A DNA stretch of 5,910 nt from Fidelibacterota bacterium. Lineage in GTDB: Bacteria > Fidelibacterota > UBA2242. Below are positions 1 through 5,910 of this stretch, one piece after another (position 1 is the first letter of the stretch; the number at the start of each line of letters is the position of its first letter). The DNA lies in NCBI GenBank assembly GCA_016936335.1, contig JAFGXZ010000341.1:1-5910 (forward strand). The letters run 5' to 3'. Below the pieces are notes generated by a model, which was not told the DNA's origin, made no database searches, and saw nothing but the letters and a program-made list of their open reading frames with translations. A program made the position numbers and the translations under genes.

Positions 1-111
1 ACGGCAGTAACTGCATTCAATGGATTGGGTAAAATGAATAATTTTTACCCTGTCGGTCATAGCCGAAAGTTGTTCCTTAATAAATTTTCGATCTTCGTCT
101 TTTAAAAACAT
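1..111 (-). CDS. Thioredoxin/glutaredoxin-fold protein (PDO-like), N-terminal 37 codons only
   Basis: The minus strand reads from an ATG at 111-109 to the window edge without a stop, giving 37 residues that begin MFLKDEDRKFIKEQL. A beta strand-like stretch (VKIIHFTQ, residues 22-29) is followed by ECSYC, placing a CxxC pair at Cys33 and Cys36. Charged helix, then a strand ending FTQ, then CxxC is the N-terminal layout of the glutaredoxin-like or protein disulfide oxidoreductase (PDO) family, two-thioredoxin-fold cytoplasmic proteins that exchange dithiols and disulfides and are usually reduced by a thioredoxin reductase. No signal peptide is seen, which fits a cytoplasmic location. A strong Shine-Dalgarno site 7 bases upstream supports the start. 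The gene is divergent from the receptor operon, so a functional link is not implied. Only the first part is visible, so a single-domain thioredoxin-like protein cannot be excluded. Confidence 0.75.
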   Translation of the reverse strand, partial: MFLKDEDRKFIKEQLSAMTDRVKIIHFTQSIECSYCR

Positions 112-118
112 TGAAGCT

Positions 119-124
119 CTCCTT
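119..124 (-). promoter_or_regulatory. Shine-Dalgarno site of the divergent thioredoxin-like gene
   Basis: Read on the minus strand this is AAGGAG, with 7 bases between it and the ATG at 111-109. It fixes the start of a gene of which only 37 codons are visible and is one of the main reasons to accept that fragment as real. Confidence 0.75.
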
Positions 125-307
125 TTTTCTGATAAATTAGATAAAAGGAAAAGGGGTGGGTTACAAAGTGAATATCAGATAAATTCAAATTTTGATTTTA
201 ATTTCAAATAGAGCCATAAAATGTTGCGTCTTTCATTCAGATTAGTTAAGATAACTTACAATGATATATTATTGATCAAACTGCTCTATAATTTATGAAT
301 TTTCTTG

Positions 308-335
308 TTGATTTCGCTGACATTTTATCTAAATT
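308..335 (+). promoter_or_regulatory. Possible sigma-70-like promoter for the receptor operon (weak)
   Basis: TTGATT at 308-313 and TAAATT at 330-335 are separated by 16 bases, resembling -35 and -10 boxes on the plus strand. Transcription from here would leave a leader of roughly 100 bases before the receptor ATG. The putative -10 lies inside the 23-bp dyad, which would suit repression. Similar hexamer pairs occur easily in AT-rich DNA, and many FCB bacteria use a different promoter consensus. Confidence 0.2.
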
Positions 336-342
336 AAAATGT
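320..342. promoter_or_regulatory. 23-bp inverted repeat, operator-like dyad
   Basis: Arms ACATTTTA (320-327) and TAAAATGT (335-342) are perfect 8-bp reverse complements around a 7-base centre, and the next two outer pairs could form only G-T wobbles. The size and symmetry fit a site for a dimeric regulator. It is an unlikely terminator because the arms hold a single G-C pair and no clean U-run follows. It lies about 100 bases upstream of the receptor start and overlaps the weak promoter-like boxes. The regulator is not identifiable. Confidence 0.35.
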
Positions 343-434
343 TGTTTTTACGGAAATATTGTGTTTATCAAATTTTTATAGGGAATGGTTTTCAATAATC
401 AACAATAATCGTTCTATTGAAAATTACCTTTTTT

Positions 435-440
435 GGAGGG
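435..440 (+). promoter_or_regulatory. Shine-Dalgarno site fixing the receptor start
   Basis: GGAGGG lies 5 bases before the ATG at 446. It decides between this start and an upstream in-frame TTG at 359, which has no such site. From 446 the protein begins directly with a signal peptide; from 359 that peptide would be buried behind 29 extra residues. Confidence 0.85.
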
Positions 441-445
441 CGTCA

Positions 446-3268
446 ATGCGAAAAATTATTCTTTGGGTTGTGCTGATTTTTGGATCTAGTTCCTTGGTTT
501 TTGCGGGGGTTACCGGGAAGATTGAAGGATTTATTACAGATAGCCAAAACGGTCAGGCTCTTGTCGGTGTAAATGTGGTTATTCAGGGGACCAGTTACGG
601 AGCGGCTTCTGATGCTGATGGTTATTTCGTTGTACTAAATATTCCGGCCGGAAATTATTCTGTCAAAGCGTCAATGATCGGCTATCAGGATATGACAATA
701 TCCGGGGTGCGGGTTTCAATTGATTTAAGTACAAAACTGGATTTTAAATTGAGTTCGGAAGTTTTAGAAGCGGCCGAGTCGGTAGTGGTTGTCGCCGATC
801 GCCCTCTTTTAAAACGGGATGAGTTTACTTCCCGCACAACAGTCAGTTCGGAAGAAATGGAACTCCAACCTATTGATGATTTTCAAAGTATTGCCCGGAA
901 TCAGGCAGGGGTTGTCGGGAGCCATTTTCGGGGCGGTAGAGTGGGTGAAGTAATGATCCTCGTTGACGGTTTACCTGTAAGGGACCCTGCTGGAGAATAT
1001 TCCGGGAATATGGGCGGCTTTACGGCGGATGTTCCAGAGGCCGGAATTCAGGAAATGGAAGTTACCATGGGTGGTTTCGGTGCGGAATACGGTAATGTGC
1101 AGTCCGGTATCATTAACCTGGCCATGAAAGAGGGGGGGGCAAAATATTCCGGTAAGGTATCTGTATCTTCAACAAATTTTGGTTCCAGTTTAAATGATTT
1201 GATGATGGGTGAGCGGGATCGCTGGTTTGATACGAAGTACCAGCACAAGCTGGAAAATATCTATAAGTTATCCCTAAGTGGCCCGATAGTACCCGGTTTA
1301 GGCAGCGATCTGAACTTTTCAGTATCAGGTGAGATCACCGACCGTAGTCAAAGTTATTTCATTAATGAAAATTTGTATAAAGAGTCTCTTCAAGGTAAAG
1401 TAAGCGCCCGACTGGGTAAGAATATTAAGGTGTCGGCCGGTGGACTCTATTCCCGTAGAGAATGGGATCAGTTCTACTTTCAAGCATCCAAATACGGTCC
1501 CGGTGATGATTATCTTTTAAATGAGTACGGACAGTACAAATCCGGGCAGGATAACACGATCCTTCATTACGTCTATGTTGATGATCCGACTGAGAATGAT
1601 GACTTCGGGACTCGGTATGATTCATTGACCCAGTTTGTAATTGGACCGGATACGCTGTATAGCGATACAGTCTCAACAATCCACGTGGGACCGATGCAGG
1701 ATTATCTATGGAATTATGCCCAGTCAAGTAATAACCAATATATTGTCCTAACCCACCAATTATCGTCAAGAACGTATTACGATCTTCGTTACCAACGGTT
1801 TTATTCCAACTATCATTACGCGACCTCTGACATAGAGGATCGCGATGGTGACGGCAATACCTCTGAGGATCTAGTGTGGGATGATACAAAAGATGGTCCT
1901 CATCCGATTTATCGAGAAAGAGATGGTGACTATACGTACTGGTGGATCAGGGGAGACGATCCTGGTTACCGCGATCAGACATCAGTAACCAATACCGTAA
2001 AATTGGATCTGGTTTCCCAGATGAATCAAAATAATCTGGTAAAAGGTGGTCTGGAATTTTCACATCATAAGATGGATGTGGAAAATATCAGTTGGACTTT
2101 GGGCTATGGTACCAATCGTTTGGATATCTGGAATCAGGATATGATGGATATTGGAGCGTATATTCAGGATAAAATCGATTATGAAGGAATTGTTGCATTG
2201 ATCGGGATCCGGTATGACTACTTTAATCCTTCGGGATTTGGTGAATCTGTCACCTATCCCGGTGATTTCAATAATCCCTTTACAGATGTAGATTCCATCG
2301 GTGACGCAATTTTAATTGATCCGCAAAAAGCAACATATAAACATCAGATCAGCCCAAGAATTGCGGTTTCTCACCCGATAACCGAGCGTGACATGATTCG
2401 ATTTTCCTACGGACATTATTTCCAGCGCCCGGATGGCTATTACATGTATCGTAATTTAACATACCGAGATTTAACAAAGGCTGGCAACTATGTTGGTAAT
2501 CCCGGTTTATCCCCGGAAAAAACCGTTGCGTATGAGGTCGGCGTTGAACATCTTTTCACAGACAATATAAAATTGTCGGTTAACGGTTATTATAAAGATG
2601 TTACCAATCTGATGAATATTTACCATTACGTGCTCCGTAATTATTATGGAACTGAAACCAATATTTTTGTCAATGCCGACTATGGCAATATGAAGGGGTT
2701 GGAGTTATCCCTGATTAAACGTATTGGTGATTTCTGGGGCGGCTCCGTGAATTATACCTTTTCGGTTGCCAAAGGACGCAGTTCCAGCTCTACCAGTGGA
2801 TCCGGTGCTTTTGACAGCGAACGACGTCTTAACCTCTTAAGTTTTGACCAGACTCATACCGTAAATGCAAATATCACTTTTAAAACTCCTGCGCGATATG
2901 GAAAAATATTGGGTCGATGGATGGCCAACTTTCAGATTGATTACGGTAGCGGCTTGCCTTATTCATCCTATGGAACCGGAAAAATCAACGATTTAAGGAT
3001 GCCCTCAACAAGCAACACCGATCTGCGGATCAGTAAAGATATCGATGTTGCAAAAACCACTCTGAATTTTTATCTGGATATATTTAATCTCTTTAATCGC
3101 CAGAATGTTGACTGGATTGGCAGTTCTTATTACTATCAGGTGGATCAGAATACAATCGATGATCCGGCGGTTGTCTATAAAGAGGGACTTACCGGTGAAT
3201 ACATTCGAAATCCGCAGGCTTATAGTAATGAGCGCCAGTTGCGTTTTGGCGTTGCCGTTCAATTTTAA
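446..3268 (+). CDS. TonB-dependent outer-membrane receptor with N-terminal carboxypeptidase-regulatory-like domain
   Basis: This 940-residue protein is a probable outer-membrane active transporter driven by TonB-ExbBD. Residues 1-20 are a signal peptide (MRKIILWVVLIFG..., likely cut after VFA20). Residues about 24-103 match the CarboxypepD_reg-like fold typical of FCB receptors, with a GTSYGAASDADGYF turn and an IPAGNYSVKASMIGY strand pair. ESVVVVADRP (111-120) sits where a TonB box is expected. The plug spans about 125-235, with FRGGRVGEVMILVDGLPV and AEYGNVQSGIINL. The rest is a Tyr/Asp-rich beta barrel ending in LRFGVAVQF with a terminal Phe940, the usual barrel-assembly signal. Residues about 370-530 are rich in Asp and Tyr, probably large outer loops, and contain a DxDxDG motif at 465-470. 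A run of eight G lies at codons 229-232. It is the first gene of a likely three-gene operon. It is not called SusC because no SusD follows. The ligand is unknown. Confidence 0.92.
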   Translation: MRKIILWVVLIFGSSSLVFAGVTGKIEGFITDSQNGQALVGVNVVIQGTSYGAASDADGYFVVLNIPAGNYSVKASMIGYQDMTISGVRVSIDLSTKLDFKLSSEVLEAAESVVVVADRPLLKRDEFTSRTTVSSEEMELQPIDDFQSIARNQAGVVGSHFRGGRVGEVMILVDGLPVRDPAGEYSGNMGGFTADVPEAGIQEMEVTMGGFGAEYGNVQSGIINLAMKEGGAKYSGKVSVSSTNFGSSLNDLMMGERDRWFDTKYQHKLENIYKLSLSGPIVPGLGSDLNFSVSGEITDRSQSYFINENLYKESLQGKVSARLGKNIKVSAGGLYSRREWDQFYFQASKYGPGDDYLLNEYGQYKSGQDNTILHYVYVDDPTENDDFGTRYDSLTQFVIGPDTLYSDTVSTIHVGPMQDYLWNYAQSSNNQYIVLTHQLSSRTYYDLRYQRFYSNYHYATSDIEDRDGDGNTSEDLVWDDTKDGPHPIYRERDGDYTYWWIRGDDPGYRDQTSVTNTVKLDLVSQMNQNNLVKGGLEFSHHKMDVENISWTLGYGTNRLDIWNQDMMDIGAYIQDKIDYEGIVALIGIRYDYFNPSGFGESVTYPGDFNNPFTDVDSIGDAILIDPQKATYKHQISPRIAVSHPITERDMIRFSYGHYFQRPDGYYMYRNLTYRDLTKAGNYVGNPGLSPEKTVAYEVGVEHLFTDNIKLSVNGYYKDVTNLMNIYHYVLRNYYGTETNIFVNADYGNMKGLELSLIKRIGDFWGGSVNYTFSVAKGRSSSSTSGSGAFDSERRLNLLSFDQTHTVNANITFKTPARYGKILGRWMANFQIDYGSGLPYSSYGTGKINDLRMPSTSNTDLRISKDIDVAKTTLNFYLDIFNLFNRQNVDWIGSSYYYQVDQNTIDDPAVVYKEGLTGEYIRNPQAYSNERQLRFGVAVQF
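1132..1139 (+). repeat. Run of eight G inside the receptor coding sequence
   Basis: Eight consecutive G lie across the codons for E229-G-G-A232, at the end of the plug domain. Gain or loss of one G would shift the frame and truncate the receptor before its barrel. Homopolymeric G runs in surface-protein genes are known slipped-strand contingency sites in several bacteria; at eight bases this one is short but could be variable. In this assembly the frame is intact. Confidence 0.9.
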
Positions 3269-3286
3269 CCCATGTGCATAATTCCC

Positions 3287-3292
3287 AGGAGG
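3287..3292 (+). promoter_or_regulatory. Shine-Dalgarno site fixing the start of the secreted-protein gene
   Basis: A full AGGAGG lies 6 bases before the ATG at 3299. An in-frame ATG at 3272 is the alternative, but only AT-rich sequence and the receptor stop codon precede it, and using it would put nine extra residues in front of the signal peptide. Confidence 0.88.
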
Positions 3293-3298
3293 AAATTG

Positions 3299-5299
3299 AT
3301 GAAGGAACAGTTGAATAAATTAGGATTATTAACCATTGTTATATTACTATTGGGTTTGACAGATGGATTTGCCGCTGATCAGAACAGGCGATTGATGGAA
3401 CTGGAAAAAGCTTTCACAATGGACTCTCCGGTGGTTGCCAATAACTGGAAATTTCACACGATCGGTTCGCTCTGGAATCGCGTGACAAATTTTAGCTATT
3501 TAGGTGATGATGCCTACGAAAACCGGACGCCATCCTGTGATTATCCCGGCGGTTCGGGCAACTCCTACCTTTACCGGGGCACTCTCTGGCTGCATGGTTT
3601 TGTCGATGGTGTTTTTCATTCAAGCACGGGCGAAGATAAGGAATTTTCACCCATTGATTCGGTTTATCTGACTACAGAAAGCACCCGAGCGGATCAGGAA
3701 ACCTACACCCGTTACTATGATGTCTATGCACCAGGTGCTTCAGCTCATGTACCTCTGGGCGTTGAAGTGATTGAACGAACCTATGCCTGGAGTGCCAGTT
3801 ATGCCGGTGATTTTATCATATATGAATATACTATTAAAAATGTCGGGATTGATACAGATGGTGATTATCTGCCCGATACACCCCAGGAAATTCAGGATTT
3901 TTACTTTGGCATGCGTCTCGACGGCGATGTGTCCAAACTTCCCACCTGGGGCGCCGAGGATAAATATTCCAACCAGGACGATATGGTAATGACTAACTCC
4001 CAGTGGGACTGGTTGGAAAGGATTCCCCAGCTGGCCGGCTATGATCACGGTTTAACAGCGGCCGACGCCGACAGCACCCTGATGTTTATGTTTGATGCCG
4101 ACAATTCCAATTATCCCGCCGAAAATGGACAACCCGATGATTTTGGAAATCCGGGTATTGATGGTGTGCTGCAAACACCGGGTTTTCTGGGGATTAAAAT
4201 CTTAAAATCTGTTCCGGCTCTGAAACCGAGTTCATTCCATATTTGTCATATCTATAATGATCCAGCCACCGACCAGGAGGCCTGGACCCGTATGATCGGC
4301 GTACCTGAATTCGAAGACATATCGATTTATCCGGGTGGAGGAGGCGCCGCTTATCCGGCTCACGATTACCGGGGGATTTATACGCTTGGACCATTGCCCA
4401 GTTTTTCCACCGGCGATTCGGTCGTGGTCACCATGGCGCTGGGCGTCGGTAGCGATCCCGATAGTGGCGGTATCTACAGCATGAAAAAGTTAGTTCAGAT
4501 CATGCAAGTCGCCCAGTTTATTGTGGATAACGATTATGTATTGGCAGTGGAAGCGCCGACAGCACCTACCTTAGAGGTGGATTACTATGTTGTGGATGGT
4601 GTCACCGAGGGATTAACTCTAACCTGGGACAATCTGGCTGAAAACAACAGCTATTTCCAGTTTTATAAAGTGTCAAAGGGAATCAAGAGAGCAGATGGCA
4701 GCATTGGCTGGCAAACCATGGCAATTTATTGTGACACTCTCGGAAGCAGTTCCTGGCCGCCGCCGGCGGGCACAAGTACCGACACCTATCAAATTATTGA
4801 TCCGGATATCACCAACGGTTTAATCTACCATTATTCCGTGCAGGCTTTTACAGAAGAAATTAACGATCCAATCCCACTCGGTCAGGCTTACAGCCAGTTG
4901 ACTGATGAGAAGAGTTACCGGGTTATCTCGCCTGCCAACCCGGTGGCGACGGAAACTCTGGACAATGTCAAAGCAGTTCCCAATCCTTATATCGGCAGCG
5001 CCAGATGGAACAATCCGTCACCGAGCGATAATTTTCCGTGGAAGCACCGCCTGCATTTTACCAATTTACCAGCAGATGCGACGGTGAAGATTTTTACGCT
5101 GGATGGTGATTTTGTGGCTAAAGTGCAGGCCAATCGATCGGTTATTATTGGTGAATCGGTTGATCTATCCAGCCCCAGCGTTGCTGAATGGGATTTAATG
5201 ACCCGCAACAACCAAGAGGCGGCTCCGGGTATTTATCTGTTTGTTGTCGAATCACCATCGCTGGGTGAAAAGGTCGGAAAATTTATAATCGTAAGATAA
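3299..5299 (+). CDS. Secreted protein of unknown function with FN3-like segment and T9SS-like C-terminal sorting domain
   Basis: The product is 666 residues. MKEQLNKLGLLTIVILLLGL begins a signal peptide, likely cut after DGFA25. Residues about 50-110 hold an aromatic, Gly-rich region (SLWNRVTNFSYLG, then CDYPGGSG and LYRGTLWLHGFVDG) that I recall from large uncharacterised exported proteins of Calditrichota, KSB1 and Neomarinimicrobiota. Residues 185-193 read DTDGDYLPD, like a thrombospondin type-3 calcium loop. Residues about 419-520 resemble a fibronectin type III fold (APTAP... LTLTW... YHYSVQAF). From V557 to R666 comes a beta-sandwich typical of T9SS or FlgD-Ig-like C-terminal domains: VPNPY (560-564), a VKIFTLDGDFV strand pair, WDLMTRNN, GIYLFVVES and a basic end, KFIIVR. 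No catalytic motif is recognisable. It lies 30 bases after the receptor and 13 before a PorV-like gene, suggesting export to the surface. A structural or ligand-binding role is only a guess. Confidence 0.88.
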   Translation: MKEQLNKLGLLTIVILLLGLTDGFAADQNRRLMELEKAFTMDSPVVANNWKFHTIGSLWNRVTNFSYLGDDAYENRTPSCDYPGGSGNSYLYRGTLWLHGFVDGVFHSSTGEDKEFSPIDSVYLTTESTRADQETYTRYYDVYAPGASAHVPLGVEVIERTYAWSASYAGDFIIYEYTIKNVGIDTDGDYLPDTPQEIQDFYFGMRLDGDVSKLPTWGAEDKYSNQDDMVMTNSQWDWLERIPQLAGYDHGLTAADADSTLMFMFDADNSNYPAENGQPDDFGNPGIDGVLQTPGFLGIKILKSVPALKPSSFHICHIYNDPATDQEAWTRMIGVPEFEDISIYPGGGGAAYPAHDYRGIYTLGPLPSFSTGDSVVVTMALGVGSDPDSGGIYSMKKLVQIMQVAQFIVDNDYVLAVEAPTAPTLEVDYYVVDGVTEGLTLTWDNLAENNSYFQFYKVSKGIKRADGSIGWQTMAIYCDTLGSSSWPPPAGTSTDTYQIIDPDITNGLIYHYSVQAFTEEINDPIPLGQAYSQLTDEKSYRVISPANPVATETLDNVKAVPNPYIGSARWNNPSPSDNFPWKHRLHFTNLPADATVKIFTLDGDFVAKVQANRSVIIGESVDLSSPSVAEWDLMTRNNQEAAPGIYLFVVESPSLGEKVGKFIIVR

Positions 5300-5304
5300 A
5301 AGGA
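5300..5304 (+). promoter_or_regulatory. Shine-Dalgarno site of the PorV-like gene
   Basis: AAGGA begins immediately after the stop codon of the preceding gene and lies 8 bases before the ATG at 5313. There is no room for a separate terminator and promoter in the 13-base gap, which supports cotranscription with the upstream gene. Confidence 0.75.
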
Positions 5305-5312
5305 ATATCACG

Positions 5313-5910
5313 ATGATTAAAAAAATCAATAATATCTTTTTGATCCTGAGCCTGGTTTTTATCACCCCTGTCGCAGCGAGTGAATTTGCGCCGGTGGGCA
5401 CGGCAGTGGCGCAGTTTCTTGAAATTGGCCTGGGCGCACGCTCGACGGGAATGGGTGAAGCCGTCACGGCAGTAGTTGACGATGCCAGCGCCGTATTCTG
5501 GAACCCGGCGGGTCTGGCGGATGTTCAATCAATTAGCGTGTATTCAGCGTATAATACCTGGTATGCCGGCATCTCATTTGGCGGATTAGCGGCGGCGCTG
5601 AAAATAGGAAACCTGGGTACTATCGCTCTCAGTTCCGTCTACCTGATGACAGATGATATGGAGATCACCACAATTGAGAATCCCAACGGAACCGGTGAAT
5701 ATTTTACAATTTCCAATCTTAGCCTGGGTTTGACTTATTCGCGATATTTGACTGATAAAGTCTCTATCGGAGTTACTACCAAACTGGTTCAGGAGGCATA
5801 CTGGGATTATTCCTATACGACCTGGGCGCTGGACTTGGGTACCATGTACCGTACCGGCTTTCATGGATTGAACATTGCCATGTCGATCCTGCATTTTGGC
5901 CCGGAAGTAA
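5313..5910 (+). CDS. PorV/PorQ-family outer-membrane protein, 3' end beyond the window
   Basis: The frame is open from ATG to the right edge, giving 199 codons plus one base. The N-terminus is a signal peptide (MIKKINNIFLILSLVFITP, likely cut after VAA22). Residues 41-69 carry the family signature: GARSTGMGEAV, a DDASAVFWNPAGLA segment, then alternating strands with aromatic residues that fit a FadL-like beta barrel (FGGLAAALKIG, LGTIALSSVYL, LSLGLTYSRYLTDKVSIGVTTKLV). Established members include PorV, the T9SS shuttle that carries CTD-bearing cargo from the SprA translocon to the attachment complex in Porphyromonas, and PorQ. The family is larger than these two, so the name porV is not assigned. 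Its place 13 bases after a CTD-bearing protein suggests that this protein may be its cargo. Family members are usually well over 300 residues, so roughly the last third or more is missing. Confidence 0.88.
   Translation, partial: MIKKINNIFLILSLVFITPVAASEFAPVGTAVAQFLEIGLGARSTGMGEAVTAVVDDASAVFWNPAGLADVQSISVYSAYNTWYAGISFGGLAAALKIGNLGTIALSSVYLMTDDMEITTIENPNGTGEYFTISNLSLGLTYSRYLTDKVSIGVTTKLVQEAYWDYSYTTWALDLGTMYRTGFHGLNIAMSILHFGPEV

Larger units (their letters stand above)
217..344 (+). repeat. 10-bp direct repeat TAAAATGTTG, two copies
   Basis: TAAAATGTTG occurs at 217-226 and again at 335-344, with 118 bases between the two start points. The second copy overlaps the right arm of the dyad at 320-342. 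A repeated half-site of this kind may be a binding site for a regulator of one or both divergent genes. In such AT-rich DNA a chance 10-bp repeat is not very unlikely, so the call is tentative. Confidence 0.3.
112..445. other. AT-rich divergent intergenic region
   Basis: These 334 bases separate two divergently transcribed genes and must hold both promoters. The region is much richer in A and T than the flanking genes. It contains the two Shine-Dalgarno sites at its ends, an inverted repeat at 320-342, a 10-bp direct repeat (217-226 and 335-344), and a perfect TATAAT at 287-292 that has no acceptable -35 hexamer at 15-19 bases. A purine-rich run lies at 145-160. No Bacteroidota-type TAnnTTTG -7 element is convincing on either strand. 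I see no tRNA, terminator hairpin with U-run, riboswitch or credible small gene here. Confidence 0.7.

Noticed and set aside
287..292. Perfect TATAAT hexamer in the intergenic region
   Set aside because: No acceptable -35 hexamer lies 15-19 bases upstream and there is no extended -10 TGn, so it is not called as a promoter by itself.
295..381. A 28-codon frame (MNFLVDFADILSK...) in the intergenic region, possible leader peptide
   Set aside because: There is no Shine-Dalgarno site before its ATG, the composition is that of the AT-rich spacer, and no attenuator-like hairpin follows.
359..445. N-terminal extension of the receptor from a TTG at 359
   Set aside because: No Shine-Dalgarno site precedes it and it would place 29 residues before an otherwise normal signal peptide, while the ATG at 446 has GGAGGG at good spacing.
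1425..1889. Minus-strand open frame of 154 codons opposite the receptor
   Set aside because: Its His/Arg/Thr-rich, low-complexity product has no recognisable motif and it lies wholly opposite a well-supported gene, so it is a shadow frame.
3272..3298. Earlier ATG for the secreted protein at 3272
   Set aside because: It lacks a Shine-Dalgarno site and starts within 4 bases of the receptor stop; the ATG at 3299 has a full AGGAGG and begins directly with the signal peptide.
3269..3298. Possible terminator or internal promoter between receptor and secreted-protein genes
   Set aside because: The 30-base gap has no hairpin followed by a U-run and no promoter-like pair; it holds only the next Shine-Dalgarno site.
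4754..4770. GC-rich palindrome CCGCCGGCGG (4760-4769) and Pro triplet in the secreted protein
   Set aside because: It simply encodes WPPPAG at residues 486-491 in a loop of the FN3-like segment. A Pro triplet may slow ribosomes, but nothing suggests a regulatory role.
5586..5894. Minus-strand open frame of 102 codons opposite the PorV-like gene
   Set aside because: The opposite strand carries a clear family signature and signal peptide; the minus frame shows no domain and no ribosome binding site.

Overview
The window looks like part of a chromosome from a Gram-negative, double-membraned bacterium of the Fibrobacterota-Chlorobiota-Bacteroidota (FCB) superphylum or a neighbouring uncultured lineage such as Neomarinimicrobiota (SAR406), Calditrichota or KSB1. 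This rests on recalled family resemblance, not a database search. The evidence is a TonB-dependent receptor with an N-terminal carboxypeptidase-regulatory-like domain, a large secreted protein ending in a type IX secretion (T9SS)-like C-terminal domain, and a PorV/PorQ-type outer-membrane protein, in one tight operon. I see no mobile element, CRISPR array, tRNA or rRNA.

Layout: (i) 1-111, minus strand, is the first 37 codons of a thioredoxin/glutaredoxin-fold protein with a CxxC redox motif, running off the left edge. (ii) 112-445 is a very AT-rich divergent intergenic region. It holds the Shine-Dalgarno sites of both flanking genes, a 23-bp dyad with perfect 8-bp arms, a 10-bp direct repeat and weak promoter-like boxes. 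(iii) 446-3268, plus strand, is a complete 940-residue TonB-dependent outer-membrane receptor. (iv) 3299-5299 is a complete 666-residue secreted protein of unknown function with a fibronectin-III-like segment and a T9SS-like C-terminal domain. (v) 5313-5910 is the first 199 codons of a PorV/PorQ-family protein, cut by the right edge.

The three plus-strand genes are separated by only 30 and 13 bases. Each has its own Shine-Dalgarno site and each product has a signal peptide, so they most likely form one envelope operon. A working model (inference) is that the PorV-like protein helps take the CTD-bearing protein across the outer membrane. The exported protein then works at the surface next to a TonB-powered receptor. 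No substrate can be read from the sequence. The parts belong to recognisable families; what may be little described is this receptor/CTD-cargo/PorV trio as a unit. Smaller points of note are an uninterrupted run of eight G in the receptor gene, the operator-like dyad, and calcium-loop-like Asp motifs in both the receptor and the secreted protein.
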